A DNA stretch of 64,000 bases from Diplocarpon mali (GCA_024741835.1 JAENRP010000141.1:1-64000); one strand, 5' to 3'; positions 21,761 to 34,590 are shown, counted from the stretch's first letter. Made by a program: numbers and translations. Notes: generated from the letters alone by a model not told the origin.

Positions 21761-22949
21761 AATTAAACTATAAGGGTACTTAGGTTACTTAATTAGATAT
21801 ATTACCTTTAATATTTATAAAATCTGGGTTCCTATGCTTTAATAAGTAATAATAACTTATAATATCGAATTCGATAAGTCTCTCTTTTATAATCTAAAAG
21901 CTAAGCGCGCAAACCTTATATTGCGCTAGGAACTTAAGATAACCCTCCAATTGATTAAAGAGGGAGAAGGAGCTTAGGATGCTAAGTTCAAAGGCATTTT
22001 CGAAGAATCGGAGCTTATTATAGGGCTAAATGCAATCGCTGCAGAAGAAGCCGCTATATAGGAAGAGCCTATATTATAGACTAACGCTATTCTATAGCCT
22101 TTAACTAATAATATAAAAGGCCTTAACTTAAATCCAAATTCTTTAAAAGACCTACTTAGAAACTTAAAGGTAGAAGCAAGCGAATTAGAAGCCACTTCGC
22201 CAGTCTTTAAGAAGGCAAATAGCGATTAAAGCTTAGGGGTGATAATTCCCTATAAAGGCCTTATTAAAGAAGGAACTATAAATAACTCTAAGGGAGTCTT
22301 TAAAGATAAGTTCTATAAGGCAATCGGCAGATCTTTAGCTGCTATTCTATATAGGAATAGAAATAGCTTAAGGGCTTTAAAATAAAGTCTTTAATTATAA
22401 AAGCAAGCCTTAGTAAACTTTAGTAAAAGGCTAAAGGCACTACTACTAAGATCTAGGAGGAGCTTTAATAGTCTTATAAGAAGCGACCTAATAAAAGGAG
22501 TAGGCCTTAATAATATAATACCTTAAGTTATAATACTAGCTTAAAGACTATAAGCTTAGGAGATAAAGCTACCCAGACTCTTAAAGGAACCTTTAATAAT
22601 AATAAAAATAGAAGAGGAGACTTATAAAGAAAAGCGCAAGAAGGAATTCCCTTTTCCTAAGTAAAAGAGGATAAGACGCTTAAGCGTTAAGTAATAGGAG
22701 ACTTTAAAAGTATATACTATTACTTTAAAGTATATACTCTCTTAAAGTAATATTAATCTACCTTACTCCTTATATATGTAGGAGTTTATATTAACCTTTT
22801 AAGTGAATAAATAGATAAAGGAGGATAGGAAGGACTATTTAATAATTTATATAGTTATTAAAGCTATAATTAATAGTTAGGCAAAGGATAGAGCGCAGTC
22901 TTTTAACCGCTTATAGTACTAAGGCTCTTTACTAAAGCCTTCGAAAGGA

Positions 22950-24485
22950 TGGCTGGACTTAAAGAAGTACCCTTTTAGCAAACGATTTAAAGAAGGAGGG
23001 CGCTAGGAGATTAAGAATTTGAAATCTTAAAGTTGCTAAAGAATCGTATAAAGGGATTACTCAAAACTCTTGCTAATACTATTAAAATGGGTTTTTACCT
23101 ATAAGGTCAATAGCTTTAGCAAGCTTCTAAAGTGCCGATTATAGCTAATTGTATAAGGGGATCTCTAAGATAAAGCTTTAATTTTCTCAACTTATATAGC
23201 TACGCTTATAGCAAGGTCTTTTAAGGTACTAATAGCACTTGCTATATACTTCAATATAAAAGTAAAGCAGTTTGATATTATTAATACATTTGTCAACGCT
23301 CTTAAAGACCTAAGGAGTGCTTTAGTCATATGCTTCCTATTAAATGGCTTTAAGCGCTTTAATATAGTAGTAGAACTGGACCGCGCGCTTTATAAGTTGA
23401 AAGACTCTTTAGTACTATAGTATAAGAACTTCGCAGGAACGCTTAAGGGCCTTTAACTTAAGCTACTAGGCGAAGAGCCTTGTATTTTCATAACAAAGGA
23501 TCGTATAGTCTTTATAGCATTTTATATTAATAATATTCAAGTATTATATAAGGCCTTTAACCTAGATCGGGCGACTCGTCTAATTGAAGACTTAAAGAGG
23601 GCATATAAGCTTACTATTATAAGAGATATCTCCTAGTTCCTTAAAGTAAGGATTATTTAAAATAGGAAGGTAAAGAGGATCTCCTTAATTTATAATACCT
23701 ATATTAAGAAGATCGCTTAAAAGTTTGGAATAGATATAGGAAGAGTGCTTAATACTCTATTACTAAAGAAGGAGTTTATTAAAAACTTAAGGCAAGCTTC
23801 CTTAGAAAAGGTAAAGGAGTATTAAGAAAAAATAGGCTCTATTCTTTATATAGCAATTATAATACGCTTAGATATTGTATTTGCAGCCTCCTAACTGTCT
23901 TTCTTCTTAATTAATCTAAGCTTTAAGCACCTTTTAGCTGCAGATTAAATACTTTAATACTTATATAGTATATGCTTCTTAGGAATTGCCTATAGCTTTA
24001 AAGCTAGGGAATACCAATTGGTTGCGTCTTTAGATGCTTCTTTTGGAGATGATTAAAAGACCTATAGATCCTCTTAAGGATACGTCTTCTTCTTATTTAA
24101 AGGATCGATTATTTAAAAAGCGAATCGCTAAGCAACTATTATACTCTTCTTTATTAAAGTAGAACTCTATAGTATGGTTTCTATTATAAAGGAGATAATA
24201 GCTATAAAATGCCTCTTTAAGGAGATTCGCATAGACTCCCTCTTTAAATGGAATATATATTATAATAATTAATAAATAATTCGGCTAATTATTATAAAGA
24301 ATAAGAAGATTAAAATAAGCCTTTGATATATTGAAATTAGTAATATATAGATCTACTAAAAGTATTAAAAAGAAAGCTTTTAAATAATCTACCTCCCTAT
24401 TAAGGAGATATATATAAATAAGCTTACTAAGAACCTAGACCGCTAGAAGTTTAAAAGCTTCGTTTATTTATTAAACCTTTAAAGC
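22950..24485 (+). pseudogene. Copia B2 reverse transcriptase and RNase H, broken
   Basis: Aligned along its length with B1 9690-11225. The catalytic motif near 23520 reads FYINNIQVLY, i.e. both aspartates of YxDD have become Asn through G-to-A change, so the RT would be dead even without stops. RNase H ends near 24480 with the KFKSFVYLLNL segment. Confidence 0.86.
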
Positions 24486-24689
24486 TTTTAAATAATCGTT
24501 TAATAACTTATACTTATTAGCAAATAGTTACTTATTATTAAAAGACTTATACTTATAAGCTCTTACTCTCTTATAGTTATATTTATTTATTTTCTCTTAT
24601 AAAGCGTATTATAAAAGCTTCTCCTTTTTTAAAAATATAGAATAGGTAATATTCTTAAGCTACTATTATAAGGCGTAACCCTCTCTTAG

Positions 24690-25142
24690 ATTCTCTTAGC
24701 TAAGGCTAAGAGCTAAGATGCTATAGCTAAGAGCTCTATATAGATCTCCTCTTAAGAGAGGCTTATTAGTACTCCTTTAGCCAAAGGCCTGCTGGCAAAT
24801 ATATTAGCAATAGCAGAGGCAAAGGCGAGGGGTGCGGCAAGGGCAATAGAAGCGAGGGCGGCAAAGGCAGCAGCGAGGATAGGCGTAGTGATAGCAAGAG
24901 CTAGAGAGATAAATAGGGAGACTATAGCAGCGGCTATAATAGTAGAGGCAAAGGGGATAGGAGCGGCGGCGGCGATAGAGGCGAATGGGTCTAAGCTAAA
25001 GGGGCTAGAAGCGAATAAGAATAGTACGCTAGGAGCAAAGGAGGTAGCGATACTACTACTCGCAAGAGTAGCAGGCCCTTTTAGCACTAGGGTCCGATTG
25101 CTCTTATCTTTTAAAATCAGCTTAGAATTTAATAAGACTTAA
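24690..25142 (+). pseudogene. Copia B2 post-RNase H frame (ORF3), function unknown
   Basis: Same Ala-rich frame as in B1. It is open from ATG 24888 to 25142 and readable upstream (GLLANILAIAEAKARG). It ends with RVAGPFSTRVRLLLSFKISLEFNKT-type residues shared by all three B copies. The opposite strand is open for 111 codons (25087-24752), Ala/Ser/Pro-rich. Which strand, if either, was coding cannot be settled here. Confidence 0.5.
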
Positions 25143-25449
25143 TAAATATACTATAAAAGCTTTAAAGCGTACCCTTTACTATATTAAGTAGTAGTGCTAC
25201 CTCCTTTTTAAAGGCGCTATAAGCGCAGGCCGATATAATAGCCTTTTAAAAGGCGAGGAGAGGTCTGCTAGCCTACTAATAGCTATTACTTAATACTATA
25301 TAACAAATGCAATATATACTAAAGGTGCTATTAAAGTACTAATAATCGAGATTACTAGTACTTCTATATACGATATAATGCACGTATATATTATTGCACT
25401 CTATTATAAGCTTAAGCATACGGCACGCAGTAAGGGTAGGGCTCTTAAG

Positions 25450-25503
25450 TAGCAGCAGCAGTAGCAAGGGCAGCGGCAGTAGCAGGGGCAATAGTAGCAG
25501 CGG
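25450..25503 (+). repeat. CAG/GCA triplet tract in Copia B2 3' region
   Basis: Imperfect CAG/GCA triplets, equivalent to B1 12195-12250. The surrounding 25140-25968 holds no other recognisable feature. Confidence 0.68.
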
Positions 25504-25968
25504 CTTATTACCTAGTAGGCGCTAGGACGATTACGCTAAGGTTATAGCTCCTAAAGGAGCGCTAGCGACCTAGCGCAAAGTCAGTATAACGCAAGGTATA
25601 AGGACTCTAAGGGTCTTACTTTATAAGGGCGGCTAGGGCTATAATAAGCAGGAGTTCCTTTTATATTTAAAAATTATTAATATAAAGATAATATTTTTAA
25701 ATAATAAAAGAGGGTTATTTTTAAAAGAAGGGAAAGAGAACCTTTGCAATAGAAATACCTTATAGAAAGCCTAATAGAGTACTAGCGTAGAATTGCGAAG
25801 ATTCTTAAGCGCACTTATTGCTTATAGCAACCTTTCTTATTTTAAAAGAAACGACCTTTAAAAGGGCAGTATATAAGATAGAGCCTCTTTTCCTTATAAT
25901 TGCTATTCTTTCTTTTATTTTATTTATATAGCTAAGCGATTCTAAGAGCATCGCCTAATTAAGAGGTA

Positions 25969-26166
25969 TATTATATAGAATAGGCAGAGTCTCTACTTAT
26001 TCTAAAGACCCTTTATATAACTCCTACTAAGTTATAAACTCTCCCTTTTCTTTCCGAAGTCTCCTTATTATATATATATTAAATAATAATACAATCAATC
26101 ATCTTTATCTATATTAGCGAGCCTCTTAAGCGACCTAATGAAGGCCCTCCAGCCGACCGCACCACA
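25969..26166 (+). repeat. Copia B2 3' LTR
   Basis: 198 bp, from TATTATATAGAATAGG to CGACCGCACCACA, immediately followed by the TAAGG target duplication. Confidence 0.93.
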
Positions 26167-27520
26167 TAAGGCCTATAGAACTAGTAGAACTAATGGTAGT
26201 AAGGCCTATAGAACTGGTAGCAGTAAGGCCTGGTAGTAGAGGTGCGATTAACCTTTCGCTTCTCTTAAGTAGTATAAGATTAAAGGTTATAAGTACTAAC
26301 TCTCTTTATATTATTTGATTTAGTCTAAAGGGACCTAATGCTAAACAGTGACCTATTTAAAAGGGGGAAGATTAGTATAGGCAGAGCTATATATATTCTT
26401 AAAGCCTTCTAATAGAGTATATATTAAGGTATTATAGGTTTATAGATCTTAAGAAAGAAGGTTTTACTTCAGGATTATATCTCTTTACTAATTAGGAGTT
26501 ATAATAAGGTTGCCTAAGGATATAATGCAAATCTAAGGAAGTAGGGTCTAAGGATCCAAAGCTTATTACTCTACTAAAGTTGACCTAGTCTTTAATAGTA
26601 TAGTATAACCTATTAAGGCTAATTAAGTCTTTATATATATATATAAGTATAGGTCTCTCAGTTTTATACCTAAGTATTTTAAAGGAAGAAGTAAAGAGCT
26701 TTAAAGAGGTAAGGAGCTTTAAGGAGTATAAGAAGAGTTATTAATAAGTATAGGTCGATAAGGAGTATAAAGAAGGTTAATGACTTATTCGCAAGGAGGG
26801 TTCTTCGAAGAGTCGAGTTATATTCGAAGGAAGGAAGGAGTAGGGAGCTTTAAAGAGTAAAAGGAGAGTTATTAATAAGTATAGGTCGATATATTATAAA
26901 GTATTTATAAAAGAGGGAAAGAGTTAAAAAGAGAAAAGTTATTATACTGCTTTAGGCAGTAGCCTACGCTAGCAAAGCAAGGGTATAGTGAATAATTTTT
27001 TCGAATTAAAATTGAAAGTGAAATTCCGTTTGTTAAATAGAAGAGGTAAGGGGTCGAAAAAAAACAAGCTGATCTTATATTTAAAGGTCGTTTTTTAGCT
27101 TTCTTTAAAAACTAGATTAGTAAGATCTAAGCGCTATATATAAGTTGCTTAGGGCAGTTTGTAATAGAAGTTGAGATCGAGAGATCAAGTTGCTTAAGGC
27201 AGTTCGAAATGATAATTCTAAAGGGGGTCGATATTAAGCTTCTTAGCAGAGGTTAAGTTGATCTTTTCTTATATTACGACTTGCTTTAGAGCGTATAGTA
27301 GGTCGATAATCGAATGCTGACTGTATTACCTTAAGAGGTATGCTATATAATAAGAAGAAAAGATAAAGGAGAGAGAGTCTCTAGTAGAGCTCCTCTAGAA
27401 TAAGTATAGGTGCTTCGCTAGCGTGCACATAATCCAGCCACCTTGCTACCTTAGCGTGCACCTGACTTTGTGCACCTAACCGATACGTGATATAACCGTG
27501 CACGTGATGCGGCCGTAATA
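26167..27520 (-). mobile_element. Gypsy C1, right visible segment (gag N-terminus, leader, 5' LTR)
   Basis: Continuation of C1 after B2. It aligns, inverted, with C2 60711-62060. It includes the first gag codons (26167-26290, start codon now ATA), a leader of about 1 kb with tandem short repeats (about 26700-26900, units containing ATAAGTATAGGTCGATA) and the LTR. It is inserted in the 3' region of Copia D1: D1 resumes at 27521 with TATAG, the presumed target duplication, whose partner is outside the window. Confidence 0.85.
27272..27520 (-). repeat. Gypsy C1 5' LTR
   Basis: The outer end reads GCGGCCGTAATA (RIP form of GCGGCCGTAACA) and aligns with TGTTACGGCCGC at 60711 in C2. The inner end TATTAC is inferred from terminal inversion and from the shared GTAATATAAGAAAAG junction, so the left edge is tentative. 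The outer 100 bp are clearly less AT-biased than the leader. Confidence 0.7.
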
Positions 27521-28390
27521 TATAGTAATACTCTTAAGAGGGAGCGCGCCCTTTCCCCTTTCTGCTACCCCTTAGGCCGTAGGTCTTAAAATACCAGCGG
27601 TCCCCTCTATAACTCCTTCCTCTTGCCGCAAGCCGGAGCAAGGGCTAATAAGGAATATATTATATAAGGGGTGCGTTTAAAGCTTCCTAGCTAGGAAGTC
27701 GGCTAGCGTATGCTTTAATAGCATAATAAGAATACGCTGCTTTTGTTATATAAAGGGAGGCTATATATATTAGGAGCTTCTTATTAGCGCTTTAAAGGTA
27801 TAGGAAGATTATATATTCTTATTAGAAGAGAACGATAGTAATGCTGCAGTATATTCTTAAGCTTCCTTTAAGTGGTTTGCTACTAATAAATCGTTTAAGG
27901 CCTTACTGCTATTAAGAGAAAGGTAAGAGAGGAGCTTTAGAAGGCGCGCTAAAGAGAGATAAAGGAGGTAGTATTATTAAAGGGTATATTAATTATAAGC
28001 TTTCTTATACTATAGCTAATAGCTTTCTAGAACTAGTGGCTTAGGAGCTCCTGCCGCCGATTATGGCACCTCTTAGCCTCGCCGCCCGCCTCGCAAAGGC
28101 TTTTAAGGCTCCTGCCCTTGCGGCAGCTCTTGGCGTACCTATAGTTGTTCCCGGCGTTGCTCCTTAGGCGGCTCCTAGGGCTATGCTACTAGAGGAGTCG
28201 GTTGCTTCTTAACGGGGACGTGCCCTTATATTATTTACAAAGCTATTAGAGGTTCTAATTATCTAAGGGAGTTAGTTTTAAGCCTCCTTATATATTAGTA
28301 TAAGGAAAATTGAACCTTATCTTACGCTTCCTTCCTACTTGCTATTATAAAGGAGATATAAAAGGAGTATAAAGCATTTAAAATGCTAGC
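27521..28390 (-). other. Copia D1 region between RNase H and 3' LTR
   Basis: Homologous to D2 44497-45365 and, for about the first 450 bp, to the inverted segment X (43238-43823). It contains a GC-rich patch (28030-28230) with Ala-rich frames open on both strands, comparable in position and composition to the post-RNase H region of Copia B. No known domain is recognised. Confidence 0.55.
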
Positions 28391-28394
28391 TTTT

Positions 28395-30050
28395 CGATTA
28401 GACCTCTTGCGTCTTAAAGGTTTAAAAGCTTAATAAAGCTCTCGAACTTTTATCGAGGAAGGTTTTTAATAAGGCCATTAGCGTATATATCCTTAGTAAG
28501 GAGATAGGCCACTTAAAAGCTCCCTTTTTAATACTCCTATTATAGCCATATATTATATATATTAATATATTAGAGCTTTATAGAAATCCTTTAAAAGTCT
28601 TTTATAATAAGCTATATTATCTATTAATTATTATAAAATATAGATTATAAAGCTTTTACCTTAAGCTCTATTTCCTTAAAGAACCTCTTTAAAGCTATTA
28701 TCTCCTTTGCTATATGTGCTACTCTTAGGAGCTTAGCCTCTATAGTAGAAGTAGTAACTGTCGGTTGCTTTAAGGCTTTCCAAATGATTGCTCCTTTAAA
28801 TAGGAATATAATAAAACTATAAGAGGAGCGCCTTATCTCTGGATCATCTGCAAAGGAAGTATCTAATAATACTACTAGGTTATTTAATTTGCTAAATCGA
28901 CTATAAGTGATTCCTAGGAAGCGTATACTAAAAAGGTAGCGAATTATTCAATTAATAGCTTTAAGGTATTCGGAGCTTAGGTTTATATAGAAATGAGATA
29001 GTTAGGCGATTATAAAAGCTATATCTAGGCGTAGTATAATAGCTATATATAAGGCGGAGCCTACTTTTTCTTAGAACTCCTTAATTCTAAAGTAGGGAGC
29101 TGTTTTATAGTTCTTTTTAAGTTCGAAGTAAGGGAGCGGCGTACTAAGGAAACGCCCTATATTAAGGCCGAACCTCTTTACTATCTTCTTAATATAAGCG
29201 TTATAAAGTAGAGTAATTATACCCTGCTTCCTATCTTAAGAGACTTTTACCCTTAAGAACTACTTAATATCTCTTATAGCTATCAATTTGTATACTTTAC
29301 GCAGTCCCTTTATAGTCTTTTAAGCTTCTTTTATATAGGAGGAGTAGTATATTACTTATATATTATTAATATAAAAGGCTATAAATATAGTCCTATTCTT
29401 ATTAATAAATATATAAGGCTCCTTATTAAAAGGGGTAAGCTTTAAAGACTTTAGAGTACTAGTAAAATCCTTATACTAGAGCGCTAGAGAGTCTTAAAGG
29501 CCATATAAGGCGCGATCAAGCTCTACTACCTTATCCTTTTACTTCTAACTATCTAATAAGAAGCAAATAACTAGCGCGCTCTAAGGGTCTCTCTTAGCAT
29601 TTATAAAGGCATTAATAATGTCGAACTATCAGAGCTCTATATCGAATTTAGCGGCTATTGCTATTATAACCTTAAAAGATCTTAATGCAAGCGTCGCAGT
29701 ATAGGTAAAGAAAATAGAAGCTTCCTCTTAAAGATCTCCCCTTACTACTATTCTTAACCTAAAGCAGCTAATCTCCCTAAAGGAGTTTAGCTTATAGTTA
29801 AAGACCTACTTTAGTAGTATAGGCCTTGTAGTAGCCTTGCTTCTATCGATCACTCTTTAGCAATTTCGCGCTTTTAGGTTCTTAATCTTAATACTAGCTC
29901 TTTCTTTAAATTGCTTTTTAAAAAGGTGATTTACAAGCTCCTTCTAATAAGTTAGTGCTTTAGGAAGCTTATCTTAAGGTGGAATTAAAAGGGTAGAGTT
30001 TCCTCTAGAGCTTTTAGATTAAGTCGCCGCAGTAATAATATAGTATACCG
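28395..30050 (-). pseudogene. Copia D1 reverse transcriptase and RNase H, broken
   Basis: On the minus strand, RT is recognisable from TYTATLALRSFKVIIAIAAKFD (about 29700) through INAFINAKRDP and KVVELDRALYGL to FYINNI (former YxDD, about 29370). RNase H ends near 28400 with KDIYANGLIKNLPRQKFESF. Asp-to-Asn changes and TAA/TAG stops inactivate it. Plus-strand frames over 28390-28700 are shadows of this RNase H. Confidence 0.83.
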
Positions 30051-30899
30051 CTTTATACTCTTCTCTATCAGTTCTTATAGGCTTTTAACTTAATTAGAAA
30101 GTTAATATAAAGCTATTTACCTACTTTAACCAATATGTTTTAAGTTCTTTAAAGGCTAGTAAAAGATCCTTAATGCATATTATATATATAGTATTCCCGC
30201 TCCTTCTTCTCCTTTTCGACCTGCAGAGTAGTATAGGTACTATTTCCTACTCTTCAATAGGCTTCTTACGTTTTCGAAAGGCCCTTATATCAAGTACTTT
30301 AGGCTAAGCTTCTATTAGTTTTAGAGAACTCCCTCTTTTAGTATTATCCTTATAAGCTTCTATATCCTAGTATAGCTTCCGATTGATCGGTGCTTTTAAT
30401 AAGAGCTAGCGTACTTCTTTACCAGTTGCCTATAGTAGAGCTTTTAGTAATTAAGGGGCCTGCTCCTGCCCTTGCGATTACTTAGTTTATATAATAACTA
30501 AAGGCCTGGTATTATACTTCCTAGCGGAATTGGCATTTATAATATCGCTTTCGACGCTCTTTCCAACTATTAATAGTTATCTTAAAGCGTCTAACCCTTT
30601 GCTATTAGGCAGCTGCTCTTAAGTAGCTAGAGTAGAAATGCTATAAGTAGCCTTATAGGGGATAAGAGCCTTCGATAGATCTGAGCTTAGAGCTTCTATT
30701 AGTAAAAGATTAATAGGCTTACCTCCTATTAGGTTATCCGTAGGCTGCTTATCTAAAGCTTCCTTTACATTCTCGACGATTAACTCAGCGTCTTAAGCTT
30801 CTTCCTCCTCCTCTTCGATTATTTATATAATCTCCTTAATAATTAAAAGTAGGTGGTGGGCCACCTTTTTATACTCTTTAAAGTAGAATTTAGACTTAT

Positions 30900-31878
30900 C
30901 GAACTTAATATTTCAAGAGATTATAACCTTTTAAAGCTTAAGCACTTAGATCTTATATATATTAATAGCATAGTAACTAATTAGGTATTTAATATACCCT
31001 TATAATATAGTTTTAAAAGCTCTTTTATTCTTTAGAGCTTCCTTCTCCTTTACTAATAGGTACGCGCGCGCTCTATACGCTTTTATACCCCCCTATTCTA
31101 GTCTTAAATCGGTAGTAAGCTTTATAGTAATCTGCGGATCATACTACTTAAAGTATTATTTAAACTAGAATTAGAATACCTTATTTGGACTTTTCCATCC
31201 CTTACGCTTTAATAGGCTAATATTATAAAGGTATATTATAGCTAATATAGCTTTAGGCCATAGGTGCTCTAAGAGGTTAATAGAGATTAGCATAGTAAGT
31301 GCCTTTTTAATAATCTCTACTCCCGCTCTCTTAAATGCTCTATTTGGTTTATAAGTATAGGATAAAGTGACTTCTACCTCTATGCCTTTAGCTTTGCACC
31401 ACTCTTTATATTTCAATGCTCCTTATAAGGGAAATACCAAGGTATTATTATCGCTCTTAAGAATATATAGGGAAAGGCAATAATAGCGCTTTACCTATAC
31501 TTTAAAAGATTGAAGAGCTCTTAGAACTAGCATTAAGGAATTATAAAGTAGAGTATATCTAAATAACTTCTTACTAAATTCATCCTTAATTAAGAGAAGC
31601 TAGCTTTTTAAAGAGAGGCTTAATATACTATAGTCAAATAGGTCTTAAGAGCACTTAAAGAACGGTCTTAGAGCCTTAAAATCTAACTCTCTCTTAAAAG
31701 GCTTTTGCTTAGCTTTTGCCTAAGCATAAGCTTTATAATTGATTTATAGCTTCCCTTTGATCTTTACCCCTTTTGTATTTAATATAAGCTTCTTAAGCGC
31801 CTTTGCTCTTAGATAGCCTGATCGAAGGTGCTAAATATCTACTAAATTGTTTCTAGCTCTTAGGAATACGCTACTCCT
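30900..31878 (-). pseudogene. Copia D1 integrase, broken and cut by Gypsy E
   Basis: The open stretch at 31416-31171 reads KYKEWCKAKGIEVEV, then YKPNRAFKRAGVEIIKKAL (third acidic region, Glu changed to Lys in this copy), then NLLEHLWPKAILAIIYLYNIS, the classic Copia integrase C-terminal core. Upstream lies the pre-integrase segment (about 31700-31860). Gypsy E enters at 31878, just before the protease-integrase junction. The RT-integrase linker, 30050-30900, has no recognisable domain. Confidence 0.85.
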
Positions 31879-32193
31879 TGTAACAGCTGCACCCCCAACT
31901 GGTGCAATTACCTAGGAGTACGGTATTACAGCGTTTTAAGGTTTTGCAATTTCGATTCAATATAGGGTTATTTCAAATCGACCCTAAAGGTGCAAAAGGA
32001 TATTCTTATATAATATTACATAAACGGGCAAAGAGCTTAGAGCTGCTTATATATATAAGGGAGAAGGGCTCTCCTATAAGAAGGGCTCTCTAACTTCTTT
32101 ATTTCCTTTATATTAGACTTATAGAATACGCCTTTTATACCACTTCTTACTCCTATACTTGATCTCGCACTTCAGCAGTTCTATATTATTATA
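31879..32193 (+). repeat. Gypsy E 5' LTR
   Basis: 315 bp, starting TGTAACAGCTGCACCCCC and ending ATTATTATA. Its start is preserved and its end mutated, the mirror image of the 3' LTR. The ORF at 31902-32093 lies inside the LTR and is not considered a gene. Confidence 0.93.
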
Positions 32194-32387
32194 TTAAATA
32201 AAGAAGTTCCTCTCTACCAGGGACGGCTTTTAATAATATCCTACCCCTTTTGAAAATCGATTCGCGGTTATTTCGACTTTCGATAGAGTTAGGATCCTAG
32301 AGATCTCTTAGATGAACTGGGAGCTTAAGTATAGCTTATTAATTAGTATAATTGAGGAACGCTTTTATTAGCCGGATTTTCTCAACT

Positions 32388-32582
32388 TGTTGAGATGGGT
32401 GATATAGCCATCACTCCGATGTATTATTATGTGACCCTACTGCTTAGTCAGTAGGATATTGATACGTATATAGCTATAGGTAAGAAAGGGGTAACCTTCC
32501 TTCCTTAACTCTTATTAATATATCGACTATCGACCTTTAGAAGTTTCTTATACTTATTGCGCCGACTTACTTAAGCTTAATA
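32388..32582 (+). repeat. Copia A2 5' LTR
   Basis: 195 bp, starting TGTTGAGATGGGTGATA and ending CTTAAGCTTAATA. It is followed at 32583 by GGTTATAAGCC, the RIP form of the initiator tRNA-Met half-tRNA primer site. Confidence 0.94.
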
Positions 32583-32985
32583 GGTTATAAGCCTTAGATA
32601 GACTGATAATAGATTATTAACTTCCCTTAGAAAGCACTTGCGCTGCAACTATTAATAGGAAGTTGAATAAGACTTATAGTAAGAGGCGAGCAATCGGCGA
32701 ATAAGAGGTATGATTCCTTATTTAGCCAACCTGTATTATAAGAGGTATGATTCCTTGCTTTATAACCCCTTTAGTACTATAAGAGGTGTGATTCCTTACT
32801 TTACTATATTTCGTAGGAGGTGTGATTCCCTGCGTTATAGCTTAAAAAAACCCTTTTCAATAAGAGGACTTCCTCCCTATTTAATACTTCTATAATACCT
32901 GCTATTTAATCATTTCGACTTTTCGATAGGAGGAGTGCCTTTAACTATTTAATTTATTTGATTTTTAAACGCAATTCTATTTGAA

Positions 32986-34110
32986 ATGGCAATAGCTTTT
33001 GATTCCGATTAAAATACTAGACCCAAAGACCTCTAACTCTTTTAAAAGAACTGGCAATAATAGTTCGACGATTTAAAGCTTTACTTTAAGAGCAAAGGTA
33101 TTGAAATAGCAATTTAAAAGACACTTATTAAATACGCGAGAATAGCCCCTTATACTCCCTTTACTAATTCGTTTACTTCTACTTTAATAGCTAATATAAC
33201 TGCTAAGGATTTGCTAGATATATTAAATAAGCTTAGCTTAAGAGCTTTAGTAGATAATAACTGAGAATCCTAAAGGTAGATTTTAAATATGGAAAAGGAA
33301 AAGGAGTATAGGCTGGCCTTAGTTAAATGTAAGCTTAAGATTAATAGAGGTTTAAGTAATAAAGATTAAGATTTTATTTAAGTTTATAATAATGCAAAGA
33401 TAAGATAGGATACTTTAAAGGTAAAATACTCTTAGATAACTACCTTTAATACTTAGTATCTGCTATAGTAAATCACTTTATTTTAATATAGAAAAGATAA
33501 AGATAGTAAAGATATAGATATAAATATAGACTCTGCCTAGTTTATATTATATAAAGTAAGGAGGAGAATAAGAGCCGTAGATCTTAAGATAGCTATGACT
33601 TTTAAGGAAACTCAGCTTTTTAGTTTCTTACTTAATAGCCTCCCTTTTAAGTTTGCTATTATAAAACAATCTCTTCTTATTTAACCCAACCTTAAGATTT
33701 ATAAGAAGATCGACCTCTTTTAAACTATTAAGCAAGACCTTAAAGGACGCTTTGAATCGGCAAATGCTATATTATAAGGTAAAGATAAGCCTAAGAAGAG
33801 GAAGGAGCGTAGGATAAGCCCTTAAGCTTATCAGGGATACTACTTCTATAATAGTACTTATAATATTACTAATTGTAAAGTTAAAAGGCAACTAATTAAT
33901 ATAATTGCTAGCTTTAATATTAAGAAGTAATTGAAGCAGAAGTTAAGAAGCAAACTGCCCTTATCCTACTAAAGGCTGCAATTATTAAAGAAAGGCAAAG
34001 GAAAAGGCTATTTAATTAAAACTTTAGCAAATACCTTTAATAATAATAGTAGGTTATTTGAACTTAAATCCACTTTTGATAATTCAAATAATAATTATAA
34101 TAAAGATGCC
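32986..34110 (+). pseudogene. Copia A2 gag, broken
   Basis: Starts at ATG 32986 (MAIAFDSD) and runs in one frame with TAA/TAG stops. It reads FDDLKLYFKSKGIEIAI and then NITAKDLLDILNKLSL. A degraded CCHC knuckle near 33826-33873 reads YYFYNSTYNITNC, with cysteines turned to tyrosine. Gag would assemble the particle. The first stop appears at codon 9. The leader 32583-32985 includes short direct repeats at 32705-32830 whose open frame (32710-32895) is not considered a gene. Confidence 0.78.
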
Positions 34111-34590
34111 TATATTTTAAAAGCCGATCTTCGTAAGATCCTTAAATCCGATTAGTATAGTAATACTAGTTATATAATATATATGATTAATAAACCCTAC
34201 CTATTTAAAGGCCTGCTTATTAAAATAAAAAGGCACTTTATTAAGGTTAGTAGTAAAAGGTTATATATAAACTCGATAGGTATAATAGAGATAAATATCG
34301 CTAGTATTTCTTTCCTTTTATAAAATGTTCTCCTTATACCTAGCCTAAGTATTAATCTTTTATCTAATTGTAAGATCTATACAAAGTTGAATTATATAAG
34401 AGTTTTTAATAATTAATTTATATAGTTTATAAATAACGATTATAAAGTGATCTTTAAAGTTAAAATTAAAGATAGACTTTATATTATCTTAAAGGTAATA
34501 TTATAGAAATTGACTTCTAAGCCGGATTTATAAGTGGGTTCCTTTAAGGAAAGTGCACTCTTTACCCTAATATAATTAAGCGAGGATAAG
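34110..34590 (+). pseudogene. Copia A2 protease, broken
   Basis: The frame after the gag knuckle reads SYIIYMINKPYLFKG and then IKRHFIKVSSKRLYINSIG, followed by LLIPSLSINLLS. This is the Copia protease pattern (active site then H-M-N-LF, later the VLxVPxLxxNLLS end). The active-site Asp-Gly are degraded. Confidence 0.72.

Larger units (their letters stand above)
15617..26166 (+). mobile_element. Copia B2: complete element carrying insertion G
   Basis: Bounded by 198-bp LTRs (15617-15814, 25969-26166) and a perfect 5-bp target duplication TAAGG (15612-15616, 26167-26171). Without G (17496-20440) it is about 7.6 kb. The layout on the plus strand is LTR, PBS, gag, protease (split by G), integrase, RT, RNase H, ORF3, LTR. 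All frames are RIP-broken. It interrupts the gag of Gypsy C1. Confidence 0.94.
27521..31878 (-). mobile_element. Copia D1, outermost element, left visible segment
   Basis: Minus-strand Copia containing the 3' region, RNase H, RT and most of integrase. It is interrupted on the left by Gypsy C1 and on the right by Gypsy E (TSD CTCCT at 31874-31878 and 52821-52825). It resumes at 52821 with its protease region and is cut again by Copia B3 at 53126. It aligns with D2 (43844-50508), which has both LTRs. It is the host of every other insertion in the window. Confidence 0.87.

Noticed and set aside
28390..28700. Plus-strand protein frame in Copia D1
   Set aside because: It is the antisense of the D RNase H C-terminus, which is clearly readable on the minus strand.
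31902..32093. ORF within the Gypsy E 5' LTR
   Set aside because: Lies wholly in the LTR, overlaps its terminal sequences, and the 3' LTR copy has stops in the same frame.
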